64,000 bases of DNA. It comes from Candidatus Thiothrix putei (GTDB lineage: Bacteria > Pseudomonadota > Gammaproteobacteria > Thiotrichales > Thiotrichaceae). The translations under genes were made by a program, and so were the position numbers. The first letter of the stretch is position 1. Each line of letters starts with the position of its first letter. A model generated the notes under the pieces. It saw only the letters and a list, made by a program, of their open reading frames with translations. It was not told the origin of the DNA and made no database searches. The DNA lies in the NCBI GenBank assembly GCA_029972225.1, contig CP124756.1, positions 2,648,001 to 2,712,000 of the forward strand, given 5' to 3'. This document shows positions 1 through 8,949 of the stretch, in pieces.

Positions 1-740
1 TCGCGTCCACCGAGGGAAATCGCGCCGAGGGTTTCCGGCTCATCGGTTTCACCGTCACCGACGAATGCCCAGACTTTACGGTTAGCGGTTTCTGCCAACT
101 TGCGGTCTTGCAGGTATTTCATGAAACGCGCTTGGTAGATCGACTTGATCGGCCCCAAACCCATTGAAACTGTGGGGAACTGCCAATAATCCGGCATCAA
201 CCAAGGGTGCGGATACGATGACAAACCGCCACCATCGACTTCCTGACGGAAACCATCGAGGTCTTCTTCAGTAAACCGCCCTTCGAGGAAGGAGCGTGCG
301 TACATACCCGGTGCTGCGTGACCTTGGATATACAGCAAGTCGCCGCCGTGTTGCGGAGAAGGTGCGTGCCAGAAATGGTTCATGCCCACATCGTATAACG
401 TCGCAGCGGAGGCGAAGGTGGCAATATGCCCGCCCAATTCGGGGCTTTCGCGGTTGGCGCGTACCACCATCGCCGCCGCATTCCAGCGGATGTAGGAGCG
501 CAAACGGGCTTCAATCGCGGGTTTGCCGGGGGTATGGCTTTCTTTATGCGGGGGAATGGTATTGATATAAGCGGTGTTGGCAGAGTACGGTAAATTCGCG
601 CCATTATGACGGGCGGTCGCAATCAGCTCTTCTAGCAAGAAGTGGGCACGTTCCACACCTTCTGCTTCGATGACTGCTTCAAGTGATTCAGTCCACTCTT
701 TGGTTTCTTGTAAATCAATGTCTTGCATGGAATTATGCAT
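1..740 (-). CDS. aceE: Pyruvate dehydrogenase E1 component, homodimeric type (5' part, cut by window edge)
   Basis: This is the N-terminal ~246 residues of the thiamine-diphosphate-dependent E1 subunit that decarboxylates pyruvate and passes the acetyl group to the E2 lipoyl domain. The reverse strand reads without a stop into the left edge. It carries blocks typical of bacterial AceE: VERAHFLLEELIATAR near residue 28, NTAYINTIPPH, a YIRWNAAAMVVRA stretch, GGHIATFASAATLYDVG, then SYPHPWLMPDYWQFPTVSMG and VWAFVGDGETDEPE, the start of the ThDP-binding motif. I chose the ATG at 740-738 because AGAGGA lies about 7 nt upstream; a second in-frame ATG is 12 nt further in. In most gammaproteobacteria aceF would follow, outside the window. 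Identification is firm. Confidence 0.95.
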   Translation of the reverse strand, partial: MHNSMQDIDLQETKEWTESLEAVIEAEGVERAHFLLEELIATARHNGANLPYSANTAYINTIPPHKESHTPGKPAIEARLRSYIRWNAAAMVVRANRESPELGGHIATFASAATLYDVGMNHFWHAPSPQHGGDLLYIQGHAAPGMYARSFLEGRFTEEDLDGFRQEVDGGGLSSYPHPWLMPDYWQFPTVSMGLGPIKSIYQARFMKYLQDRKLAETANRKVWAFVGDGETDEPETLGAISLGGR

Positions 741-946
741 GGTCTATCCTCTTTTTTCCAGCGGTAAGCCTGAATCACCAAATGGTAACGCATCCAGATG
801 GACACGAACCGTAACACAAAATGCTGAATTTCTGAAGATAAAAATAACATAAAAAATATAAGTTTATTTTTCATATTCTTATGAAGACTAAATATTTTCT
901 TAAATCTTTTGTAGGCATTTTCTATCAGTTCCGTTAAGCTCTCGTT

Positions 947-1588
947 ATGACAGATGATATAGATATAATCCCCATTGCCGGACGTTTCCGTGGCTTCCTC
1001 CCCGTAGTGGTAGACGTAGAAACAGGTGGCTTTGATTGCCGCAAGGATGCGTTGCTGGAACTGGCAGCCGTGGTGTTGCGCATCGACGAAAAAGGTGAGC
1101 TATCCCGCCACCGCACGTTCAATTGGCACATCGAACCCTTCCCGAATGCCAATATGGATCCCAAATCGCTGGAAGTGAATGGTATCAAGCCGTTTAGCCC
1201 ATTGCGCATGGCAGTCCCAGAGCCAAAAGCAATGGAGGAGTTCTTCAAGGTGATCCGTAAAGAAGTGAAGATTAACCGTTGCAACCGTGCCATTTTGGTC
1301 GGGCATAACGCACCGTTTGATTTGAACTTTGTTCATGCTGCTTCTGACCGGATTAAAGCGACCCGCAACCCGTTTCACCCATTCAGTACGTTGGATACCG
1401 TTTCATTAGGCGCGGTAATGTATGGACAGACAGTTTTGGCTCGTCTTGCACAAGCAGCCGGTATGGGCTGGGATGCAGATTGTGCGCATTCAGCCGTGTA
1501 TGATGCTGAAAAGACAGCCGATTTATTTTGCCATTTCGTGAACACTTGGCAAACGCTGGATGCAGCGTTTAAAGCGGTTGAGAATTAG
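947..1588 (+). CDS. rnt: Ribonuclease T (DEDD exonuclease)
   Basis: RNase T trims the 3' ends of tRNAs and other stable RNAs and takes part in tRNA end turnover. The 213-residue product has the usual family length. It shows the DEDD exonuclease motifs in order: VVVDVETGGF (first Asp and Glu) near residue 20, GHNAPFDLNFV in the middle, and HSAVYDAEKTADLF near the C-terminus with the last His and Asp. The CNRAILVGHN and NPFHPFSTLDT blocks match the gammaproteobacterial enzyme closely. No strong ribosome site precedes the ATG. It is divergent from aceE across about 200 bp that holds nothing else I can identify. Confidence 0.95.
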   Translation: MTDDIDIIPIAGRFRGFLPVVVDVETGGFDCRKDALLELAAVVLRIDEKGELSRHRTFNWHIEPFPNANMDPKSLEVNGIKPFSPLRMAVPEPKAMEEFFKVIRKEVKINRCNRAILVGHNAPFDLNFVHAASDRIKATRNPFHPFSTLDTVSLGAVMYGQTVLARLAQAAGMGWDADCAHSAVYDAEKTADLFCHFVNTWQTLDAAFKAVEN

Positions 1589-1617
1589 CAGCGTTGGATA
1601 ACTAAAGTTAGCCTTTA

Positions 1618-3870
1618 TCATGATGATGTCGTATGCTTTTCTTGATCTGACATGCCCGTGATTTGTTTGCGGCGGGTTTCGCATGAGAGTTGGGCTTCTT
1701 TGTGTCCTTGGGCTGCTGCTCTTTCAAACCACATCCATGCTTGCTCTTTATCCAATTTAACGCCTTCGCCCCAATTAAACATCCATCCCAACGTATACAA
1801 AGCATCGGCATCTTTTTGAACAGCGGCCTGTTTCAACCAGAACAACGCTTGTGCGTAGTTCATGTCAGCACGGTATATCTTTCCCAATTTAACTTGTGCT
1901 GCGACATCCCCTCGGAGGGCAGCTTTACGGAACCATTGCAGCGCATACCCCTTATCATCCTTCACACCATAACCAGAGAAATACATCTCCCCCAACTCAC
2001 GGTAGGCAGCAATGTATTTTTGGGTAGCCGCTTTACCAAACCACTCCAGAGCCTGTGCATAGTCTTGCACTACATAGTCCCCTGTACGGTACATCAAACC
2101 AAGCTTAAATTGAGCAGCAACATCCCCAGCAAGAGCATCTGTTGGGATTTGCTGGGCGGTATCAAACCAATCTAGCATGTTTTGGGCAGCAATAACCCCC
2201 TTGGCAACAGCTTGTCTAAACCAATGTTGTGCTTGGTCAATATCATGCCTTTCGTGATAATAAAAACTGCCTGCTGCGTACTGCGCTTTGGCATGATCTT
2301 ACATTGCTGCTATTTCGAACCATGCGAATGCCTGTTCATCATCCCCCCTTACATCCCCGTAATCAAAGTGATACATCAACCCCAATGTATACTGAGCGAC
2401 AGCATCCCCATCAAAAGCATCTTGGATAATCCTAAGTTTATCCAGAGTGTCTGGTTCCTCAATAACTCCTTGGGCGGCAGCCCTCTCGTACCACAGCAAT
2501 GCCTGCTGGTCATCTTGATCAACACCATCACCTAGATAATATGACCATCCTAATGCAGATTGAGCTTGCGCATAACCTTGAGCAGCAGCCTTTGCATACC
2601 ATTGTGCTGCACTATCATCGTCACCATTCTCACTATTTAGTAATCCAAGATAATACTGCACAAAAGAATTTTCTTGATCTATAAGCCCACGTTCAACATA
2701 GTCTTCAACTGACAACCCTAAATTATTTTCTGCAACCCTAACAGGGTTACTAGCCCATGTGTTTGCTTCTTGGTAGAACCAGTATAAGGCTTGTACATAA
2801 TCTTGTTCCACATCGCAACCTCTGCGATACATGCTTCCCAATGTCTCTTGAGCCTGACTATGCCCTTGAATAGCCGCTTGCTTGAGCCAGTACAAGGCTT
2901 GTGTAGAGTTTTTTTCCACACTTTTACCCCTGCGGTATAGCCACCACAATTCATATTGAGCCTTGTCGTGCCCTTGAGTGGCTGCCTTTAGTAACCAGTG
3001 TAACGCCTGCACATGATCCAGTGGCACCTCTTCACCTTTACGGTACATCATACCCAACCTAAACTGGGCATCGGCACTCCCTTGGGCTGCAGCTTTCTCG
3101 ATCCATTGCAATGCTTTTGTGGTGTTTTGTGTAACCCCATTGCCCTGATAATGCATTTCCCCGACTTTGAACTGAGCGTCAGCATGGCCTTGCTCCGCCG
3201 CTTTCTGAAACCAGTGTAATGCCTGATCATGGTTGCGTTCCGTGAACTTACCCTGGTAATACAGAAGTCCCAATGAATACTGAACAGTCACATCCCCTGC
3301 TTCGGCTTGCTGGATAGTTCCAAGTAGATTCAATTCGCATTGAACAATGCACCCATGAGCAGCGGCATTGGCATAGTATTGCAACGCCTGAGCATGGTCT
3401 TTCGTTACGCCTTTACCTTGAAAATACATCCAACCAAGCGCTAGATGAGCACGTCCCTCCCCTTGAGCGGCAGCTTTGGAATACCATTTCAGTGCTTGTG
3501 CATAATCCTGTTCTACCGCTTCATCGGAGCCATACCATCCTTTCAGATGCAGTGCTACCAATGGGTAATCCTGCTGCACATTTTCACTGGGGCAATACAC
3601 CATCCCCAAATAGTATTGAGCCAACATATTGCCTTGGATTGCAGCAGACCTGAACCATTGCAACGGAAGTTGCAGTAATCCATACAGTGCTTTGGTTAAT
3701 CCTTGAGTAGCTGCCATGTCGAACCATTGCAACGCTTGGGTATAGTCTCTTTCAACACCTTCACCCAATAAATACATAAGACCCAACTTGTACTGAGCAT
3801 CAGCATTTCCAGCAATAGCTGCTGTCTCAACAACATTCAATCCAGTGTCACTATGCGTTACAGATGTCAT
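1618..3870 (-). pseudogene. Sel1-like (TPR-type) repeat protein split by one in-frame stop codon
   Basis: The reverse strand encodes about 18-20 Sel1 repeats of ~36 residues (pattern A..G...AQ..LG.MY..G.GV..D..QAL.WF.KAA.QG), a scaffold fold for protein contacts. Two open frames, 2299-3870 and 1618-2178, lie in the same frame and are separated by only one stop, TAA at 2301-2299, plus 40 sense codons. Those codons continue the repeats (DHAKAQYAAGSFYYHE, then QAQHWFRQAVAKG). The stop sits where the repeat consensus has Gln (AAxQG), so a CAA-to-TAA change is the simplest explanation. The start is the ATG at 3870; an upstream TTG is less likely. No signal peptide is evident. The 527-residue N-terminal part might still fold. 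Sel1 arrays often adapt signalling or envelope complexes; the partner here is unknown. Confidence 0.8.
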
Positions 3871-3938
3871 ATTTTTTCCCAAAAACCACCATACTTTACA
3901 ACTACGTCAGTAAGCACTCATTAGGGTTATTTGAAAAA

Positions 3939-4973
3939 TCACTTTCCTGTCTTTAGTTTTTCCCAGTACCCATCATACAACTTCATGGCATCACCAATGT
4001 CGTTCTGGAACTCGGCTGTTTTCATGACCTCAGCCGTGGGGAAAATCACCGGATTATTTTGCAGCTCCTCACTCAGCAAGGCTTTAGCAGCAGCATTCGG
4101 CGTGCTATAACCCAACTCTTCCACCACTTTTTGGCCAACCTCAGGGCGTAGCATGTAGTCGATGAACTTGTGCGCATTCGCCGCATTTTCCGCACCAACC
4201 GGAATCACAAAACTGTCTACCCAAAAACCAGCACCTTCTTTAGGAAACACGTAATGGATATCGCGATTGTCTGCCTGCGCCATAATTACCTCACCACTCC
4301 AAATCATGCCAAGGTTAACATCACCGGCCATAAACGGCTCACGTGGCGCATCCGCATTAAACACCAACACATTCGGCATGAGCTTTTGCAAGTCTTCATA
4401 AGCCACCTTAACTTCATCAGGGTTAGTGGAATTAGTAGAAAAACCGTTCTTTTTCAGCGCCATGTGAAACACTTCACGCACATCATCGGTCAGCAGCAAC
4501 TTACCCTGCCACTTCTCATCCCACAAATCTGCCCATGAAGTGATCGTACTTGGGTCAATTTCTTTGCTATTTACGCCAATACCTGTGCTACCCCACAAAT
4601 ACGGCAGGCTGTATTCATTGCTGGGGTCATAAGGCTTATCCAGCAAATCCGGCGACAAGTTTTTCAGGTTCGTGAGCTTGGTTTTGTCGATTTTCTGCAA
4701 TAAACCTTCTTGGCGCATTTTTGACACCAAATAGGAGGAAGGCACAACGATGTCATACCCCTTACCCTTTTGCAGCTTGATTTTAGAATACATCACCTCG
4801 TTATTTTCGTAGGTGGAATATTCGACTTTGATGCCAGTTTCCTTTTCAAAATCAGCAACTGTACTTTCAGGGATATATTCTGCCCAGTTGTACACCACGA
4901 GTTTTTCTTCGGCGTGTAATGCCGAGGACATTGCCATTAATACAGCAGCCAGCAAAGCAGGAAGTTTGATCAT
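3939..4973 (-). CDS. potD: Spermidine/putrescine ABC transporter, periplasmic binding protein
   Basis: This is the periplasmic solute receptor of the polyamine importer. A signal peptide (LPALLAAVLMAMSSALHA, cleavage after HA-E near residue 21) is followed by the mature start EEKLVVYNWAEYIPEST, the standard opening of PotD/PotF proteins. Further typical blocks are YDIVVPSSYLVSKM, a LWGSTGIGVN hinge and MIWSGEVIMAQ. At 344 residues it has the family's usual length. It is the last gene of a potABCD unit; its ATG lies 1 nt after the potC stop, so expression is probably translationally linked. PotD and PotF differ in preference for spermidine or putrescine, and I cannot tell the ligand from sequence alone. 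Confidence 0.92.
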   Translation of the reverse strand: MIKLPALLAAVLMAMSSALHAEEKLVVYNWAEYIPESTVADFEKETGIKVEYSTYENNEVMYSKIKLQKGKGYDIVVPSSYLVSKMRQEGLLQKIDKTKLTNLKNLSPDLLDKPYDPSNEYSLPYLWGSTGIGVNSKEIDPSTITSWADLWDEKWQGKLLLTDDVREVFHMALKKNGFSTNSTNPDEVKVAYEDLQKLMPNVLVFNADAPREPFMAGDVNLGMIWSGEVIMAQADNRDIHYVFPKEGAGFWVDSFVIPVGAENAANAHKFIDYMLRPEVGQKVVEELGYSTPNAAAKALLSEELQNNPVIFPTAEVMKTAEFQNDIGDAMKLYDGYWEKLKTGK

Positions 4974-4974
4974 G

Positions 4975-5742
4975 TCAGTGTTTTCTCCTGAGCAGTAACG
5001 TTGAAAGCGTAACTAAAAACAGCGAAATCGCCAGCAACAGCGTTGCCAACACATTCACTTCGGGCGAGACACCGACCTTGACCATTGAAAACACCCGAAT
5101 CGGCAAAATTTCAAAGCTGGGGCCGGTGACAAACGAACTGATAATTACATCATCAAGCGACAGGGTAAAGCTCAATAACCAGCCTGCCACAATCGCTGGA
5201 AACACCAGCGGCAAGATAATCAGGCGGAAGATGCGACTTTCGCTTGCCCCCAAATCTTGCGCCGCCTCCAGTAAATATTTATCAAAACCTTTGAGTTGGG
5301 CATACACCGTGATCACCACAAAGGGTAGGCAAAACGTAATGTGTGCAATCAGCAATGACCAAAACCCCAATTGAATCCCCAGCGCAATAAAAATCACCAG
5401 AAACGTGATTGCCAGTACAATGTCGGGGGACATCATCACAATAAACAGTAAGCTACTGGCGGTGGCTTTCAGCGGAAAACGGTAGCGGTGCAAGGCCAAT
5501 GCCATCAGCGTCCCAATGAGTGTTGCAGCGGTTGCCGCCAGACTTGCCACTAGTAAAGAATTCAAAAAAGCTTGGGTAAGTGCCTCATTTTCCCAGAGCT
5601 TGGCGTACCACTCGAACGTGAAACCTTTCCATTCGTAGCCGTATTTGGAGGCGTTGAAGGAGTTGATCACCAAGATACCGATGGGTAAATACAGGTAAGC
5701 GAAGATGGCGATTATAAAGCTCCATTTAAAGGCTTTCATCAT
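4975..5742 (-). CDS. potC: Polyamine ABC transporter permease PotC
   Basis: This is an inner-membrane permease of the polyamine importer with about six transmembrane helices (first one SFIIAIFAYLYLPIGILVIN). The cytoplasmic EAA loop that docks on the ATPase is visible as [23 protein letters not shown] sequence near residue 165. The C-terminus LSTLLLRRKH is a typical basic cytoplasmic tail. At 255 residues it is normal for PotC/PotI. Its start overlaps the potB stop by 17 nt. Two adjacent ATG codons (5742 and 5739) are possible starts. Confidence 0.92.
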   Translation of the reverse strand: MMKAFKWSFIIAIFAYLYLPIGILVINSFNASKYGYEWKGFTFEWYAKLWENEALTQAFLNSLLVASLAATAATLIGTLMALALHRYRFPLKATASSLLFIVMMSPDIVLAITFLVIFIALGIQLGFWSLLIAHITFCLPFVVITVYAQLKGFDKYLLEAAQDLGASESRIFRLIILPLVFPAIVAGWLLSFTLSLDDVIISSFVTGPSFEILPIRVFSMVKVGVSPEVNVLATLLLAISLFLVTLSTLLLRRKH

Positions 5743-6592
5743 CCAACCCCCCTTGTCGATTAATTCGACGGTTAGCCAAGAAATATAACCATAACAAACC
5801 CGCCATGATCACAATCAACGCCACGCTAAACGCCGCCCCAAACGGCCAATCGCGCACCACCAAAAACTGGTTTTTAATAATATTCCCCAGCAGCAGATTC
5901 TTCGCCCCACCCAACAAATCTGCCACGTAAAACATCCCCATGGCAGGCAAAAACACCATCAAACTCCCCGCAATAATCCCCGGCATGGTCAGCGGCACAA
6001 TAATCAACCGAAACCGCGCCCAGAAACTCGCGCCCAAATCTTGCGCCGCTTCCAACAAAGTTCCATCCAACTTGCCGAAACTCGACACCAACGGCAACAC
6101 CATAAACGGCAGCAACACGTACACTAACCCAAACACCACCGCAAACGGCGTGTACAACAATTGCAACGGCTCATCAATCAGCCCTGCACCCATCAACGTG
6201 CTGTTCACAATGCCTTTATTGCCTAAAATCAACTTGATAGCGTAAGTCCGAATCAGGCTATTCGTCCAAAACGGCACAATCATTAAAAACAGCAATACCC
6301 CACGCCAAACATTAGGTAATTTCGCCACAATATAAGCAAACGGATACCCCAACACTAAGCAAATCGCCGTGGTTAGGGTCGACAGCCACAAACTGCGCCA
6401 AAATACTTCCGCATACACTGGCTCAAACAAACGCCCCCACGAATCCAGTGTCGCAGGCCACACCGCCAAATGTTGCGAGTCAGGCGACATCACGCTAGTG
6501 AGCACCACCAATACATGTGGAATCAGTACAAACAGCCCCAACCACACCAACGTCAGCACAATCGCAAAACGCCGAAAGCTCAATAGATTCAT
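5726..6592 (-). CDS. potB: Polyamine ABC transporter permease PotB
   Basis: This is the partner permease of PotC in the polyamine importer, with about six membrane helices and an EAA loop ([20 protein letters not shown]) around residue 190. I place the start at the ATG at 6592-6590, giving [20 protein letters not shown] and 288 residues. It overlaps the potA stop in an ATGA arrangement, whereas a longer frame upstream reads through potA. The tight overlap with potA and potC indicates one transcript and coupled translation. Confidence 0.92.
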   Translation of the reverse strand: MNLLSFRRFAIVLTLVWLGLFVLIPHVLVVLTSVMSPDSQHLAVWPATLDSWGRLFEPVYAEVFWRSLWLSTLTTAICLVLGYPFAYIVAKLPNVWRGVLLFLMIVPFWTNSLIRTYAIKLILGNKGIVNSTLMGAGLIDEPLQLLYTPFAVVFGLVYVLLPFMVLPLVSSFGKLDGTLLEAAQDLGASFWARFRLIIVPLTMPGIIAGSLMVFLPAMGMFYVADLLGGAKNLLLGNIIKNQFLVVRDWPFGAAFSVALIVIMAGLLWLYFLANRRINRQGGLDDESL

Positions 6593-7698
6593 GCTTGACC
6601 CGACCTTTCCGCAGGGATCACATGCTCCCAACCCGGAACCCAATCCACCCCCACTTTTTGGTTAATGCTGTAATCAAAATCCGGGTCATCTTCGTCAAAA
6701 AACTCGTGTGCCGTTACCGCTTGCCCGTTTTCCAGACGAATATGCGAGTTCAGGGTTTGCCCGGTATAATTACGCTCCAACACAATGCCGGGAAACCCCT
6801 TGCGCTCCAGTGCATTAGGGCGGCAATCAATACGCAAATCTTCCGGGCGCAACATCACATGCACCTTATCGCCTGCGGTAAAACGGTGATTACAGCGGAT
6901 TTCACGTTCCACGCCGTTAATCAGTGCCTGGTACTGGTATTCACCTAACGCATGGGTAATTTCCCCATCGAATACATTGATTTCACCGATAAATTGCGCC
7001 ACAAACAGATTACAGGGCGCTTCGTAAATTTCACGGGGTGTGCCAACCTGTTGCGCTTGTCCATTGTGCATCACCACAATCCGGTCAGACATCGACAGGG
7101 CTTCTTCCTGATCATGAGTCACGTAGACGAAGGTGATGCCCAATTGGCGTTGCAATTGCTTGAGCTCCAATTGCATTTGCTGGCGCAACTTATAATCGAG
7201 TGCGCTAAGTGATTCATCCAACAACAAAATTTTCGGTCGATTCACCACAGCACGTGCAATCGCCACCCGTTGTTTCTGCCCACCGGAAAGCTGGTGCGGC
7301 TTACGGTTGGCAAAATCGGATAAACGCACAATTGCTAAGGCATCGGCAACCCGCACTGCGATATTTTGCGCATCCACCCCTGCCATTTTCAGACCAAATG
7401 CCACGTTATCGAATACCGTCAGATGCGGAAACAGTGCATAACTCTGGAAAACAGTATTCACCGGGCGCTTTTCTGCTGGAATTCCGGCAATATCTTCACC
7501 ATTCAGCAAGATTTGCCCCTCATTCGGTTGCTCAAACCCCGCAATCAGCCGCAATACGGTGGTTTTACCGCACCCCGAAGGGCCCAAGATCGTGAAAAAT
7601 TCGCCGTCATTGATCGTGAGGTGAAAATCGGTGAGCACTTCCTGAGCAGCAAACCGTTTGCTGATATTGCTCAGGGTCAGAATGGGTGATCGGTTCAA
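6589..7698 (-). CDS. potA: Polyamine ABC transporter ATP-binding protein
   Basis: This ATPase powers polyamine import. Visible motifs are Walker A ([12 protein letters not shown], residues ~39-50), the Q-loop region [20 protein letters not shown], the ABC signature [14 protein letters not shown], Walker [13 protein letters not shown] (the more usual form is DEPLSALD) and the H-loop [11 protein letters not shown]-terminal TOBE-type domain follows from about residue 240, including [11 protein letters not shown]. At 369 residues it matches the family. It is the first gene of potABCD. An IS630 copy ends only 49 bp upstream of the start, so the original promoter has probably been displaced. Confidence 0.94.
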   Translation of the reverse strand: MNRSPILTLSNISKRFAAQEVLTDFHLTINDGEFFTILGPSGCGKTTVLRLIAGFEQPNEGQILLNGEDIAGIPAEKRPVNTVFQSYALFPHLTVFDNVAFGLKMAGVDAQNIAVRVADALAIVRLSDFANRKPHQLSGGQKQRVAIARAVVNRPKILLLDESLSALDYKLRQQMQLELKQLQRQLGITFVYVTHDQEEALSMSDRIVVMHNGQAQQVGTPREIYEAPCNLFVAQFIGEINVFDGEITHALGEYQYQALINGVEREIRCNHRFTAGDKVHVMLRPEDLRIDCRPNALERKGFPGIVLERNYTGQTLNSHIRLENGQAVTAHEFFDEDDPDFDYSINQKVGVDWVPGWEHVIPAERSGQA

Positions 7699-7747
7699 GC
7701 GCGGCTCCTATCGTTAATGGCCTAGCGTGGCGGGGTCGCATCCATTA

Positions 7748-8875
7748 TACTTTGCCCGTGAATAGCTGTTGAATAATGAGAAGCCCTCAAGCAAAGTACG
7801 GCTGTTATTGGCAACCGGTCGTCCTTTCCATGATCCAGATAGACTTCAGCGAATCCGATCAAACCGCCTTGAATGAGGGGCGTTACCGCCATGCCCACCC
7901 TCGCGTCCGCCAACGGATGGAAGTGTTGTGGCTAAAAAGCCAGGGAATGGCGCATGGGGACATTGAACGGCTGGCACAGGTGAGTTCAACGACGGTCACC
8001 CGTTATTTGAAACGTTACCAACAAGGTGGGATCGCTGCCTTGGAACAACTGGATTTCCGTCGCCCAACCCGCCGGTTGGAACCTTTCCGTGAGCCCCTGA
8101 AGAAACATTTTGAGAAGCATCCACCGACCCGGATCAGTCAGGCGATCGCTGATATACAGCGCTTAACCGGCCTTGAACTCAAGCGGGAAGCCGTGCGGCT
8201 ATTCCTGCATGACTTGGGTTTGTCCGTCAGGAAGGTGGGGATGATACCGGCGAAAGCCGACCCTGCTGCCCAGGAGACTTTTAAAAAAAGAGCTGGAGCC
8301 GCGTCTTGAGGAGGCCAAGGCCGGAAAACGCGCCGTTTTCTTTGTCGACGCCGCCCACTTCGTGTTAGCACCGTTTCTGGGGTTCCTGTGGTGTTTCACC
8401 CGGCTGTTCATCCGCGCCCCTGCCGGACGCCAGCGCTACAATGTCCTCGGTGCGTTGAATGCAGTCACCCATGAACTGGTCACCGTGACCAATGACAGTT
8501 ACATCAACTCCCAAAGTGTTTGTCAGTTGCTTCGGCAAATCAAGGCATTGGCCCTGGATGTCCCGGTGACCTTGGTGATGGACAATGCCCGTTACCAGCG
8601 CTGTAGCCTGGTACAAACATTCGCCCAAACACTCGGGATCGAACTGTTGTTCCTACCCGCTTATTCCCCCAACCTGAACCTGATTGAGCGCCTCTGGAAG
8701 TTTGTGAAGAAGGAATGCCTGTATTCACGTTACCATGAAAACTTTACCGCGTTTGCGCAGGCCATTGATGCCTGTTTGGCACAAACCCACACTACGCATA
8801 AAAAAGCCTTGGACTCCTTGCTGACTCTCAACTTTCAGACCTTTGAGGAATCTGCAATTATGGGCGGTTGAAGTA
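7748..8875 (+). mobile_element. IS630-family insertion sequence, copy 1 (1128 bp)
   Basis: The ends are TACTTTGCCCG on the left and the complement of TACTTCAACCGC on the right, flanked by the TA dinucleotide duplication (7746-7747 and 8876-8877) expected for the IS630/Tc1 group. Boundaries were set by comparison with copy 2 (29763-30890), which has the same 1128-bp length and interrupts a known sequence. The element sits between potA and the GTPase genes. It carries one transposase gene in two frames. Confidence 0.93.
7830..8871 (+). CDS. IS630-family transposase, expressed through a +1 frameshift
   Basis: The first frame (7830-8309) starts MIQIDFSESDQTALNEG and encodes helix-turn-helix DNA-binding domains (GMAHGDIERLAQVSSTTVTR). 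The second frame, read from about 8290 to 8871, carries the DDE catalytic core: VFFVDAAHF (first Asp), VTLVMDNARYQR (second Asp) and YSPNLNLIERLWKFVKKE (Glu). The frames meet at a run of seven A at 8283-8289. Skipping one base there joins KK to ELEPRLEEAKAG in the second frame, giving about 346 residues. Such A-runs are known slippery sites in this family, so this is probably programmed slippage, although a plain mutation cannot be excluded. Copy 2 has the same arrangement, which favours a functional site. Confidence 0.85.
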
Positions 8876-8949
8876 TATATTTCCCACACGCCCACATTCA
8901 ATGGATAATATCCCCGCCTACTGAAGGAAATGGAAGAATTCGACCAACC

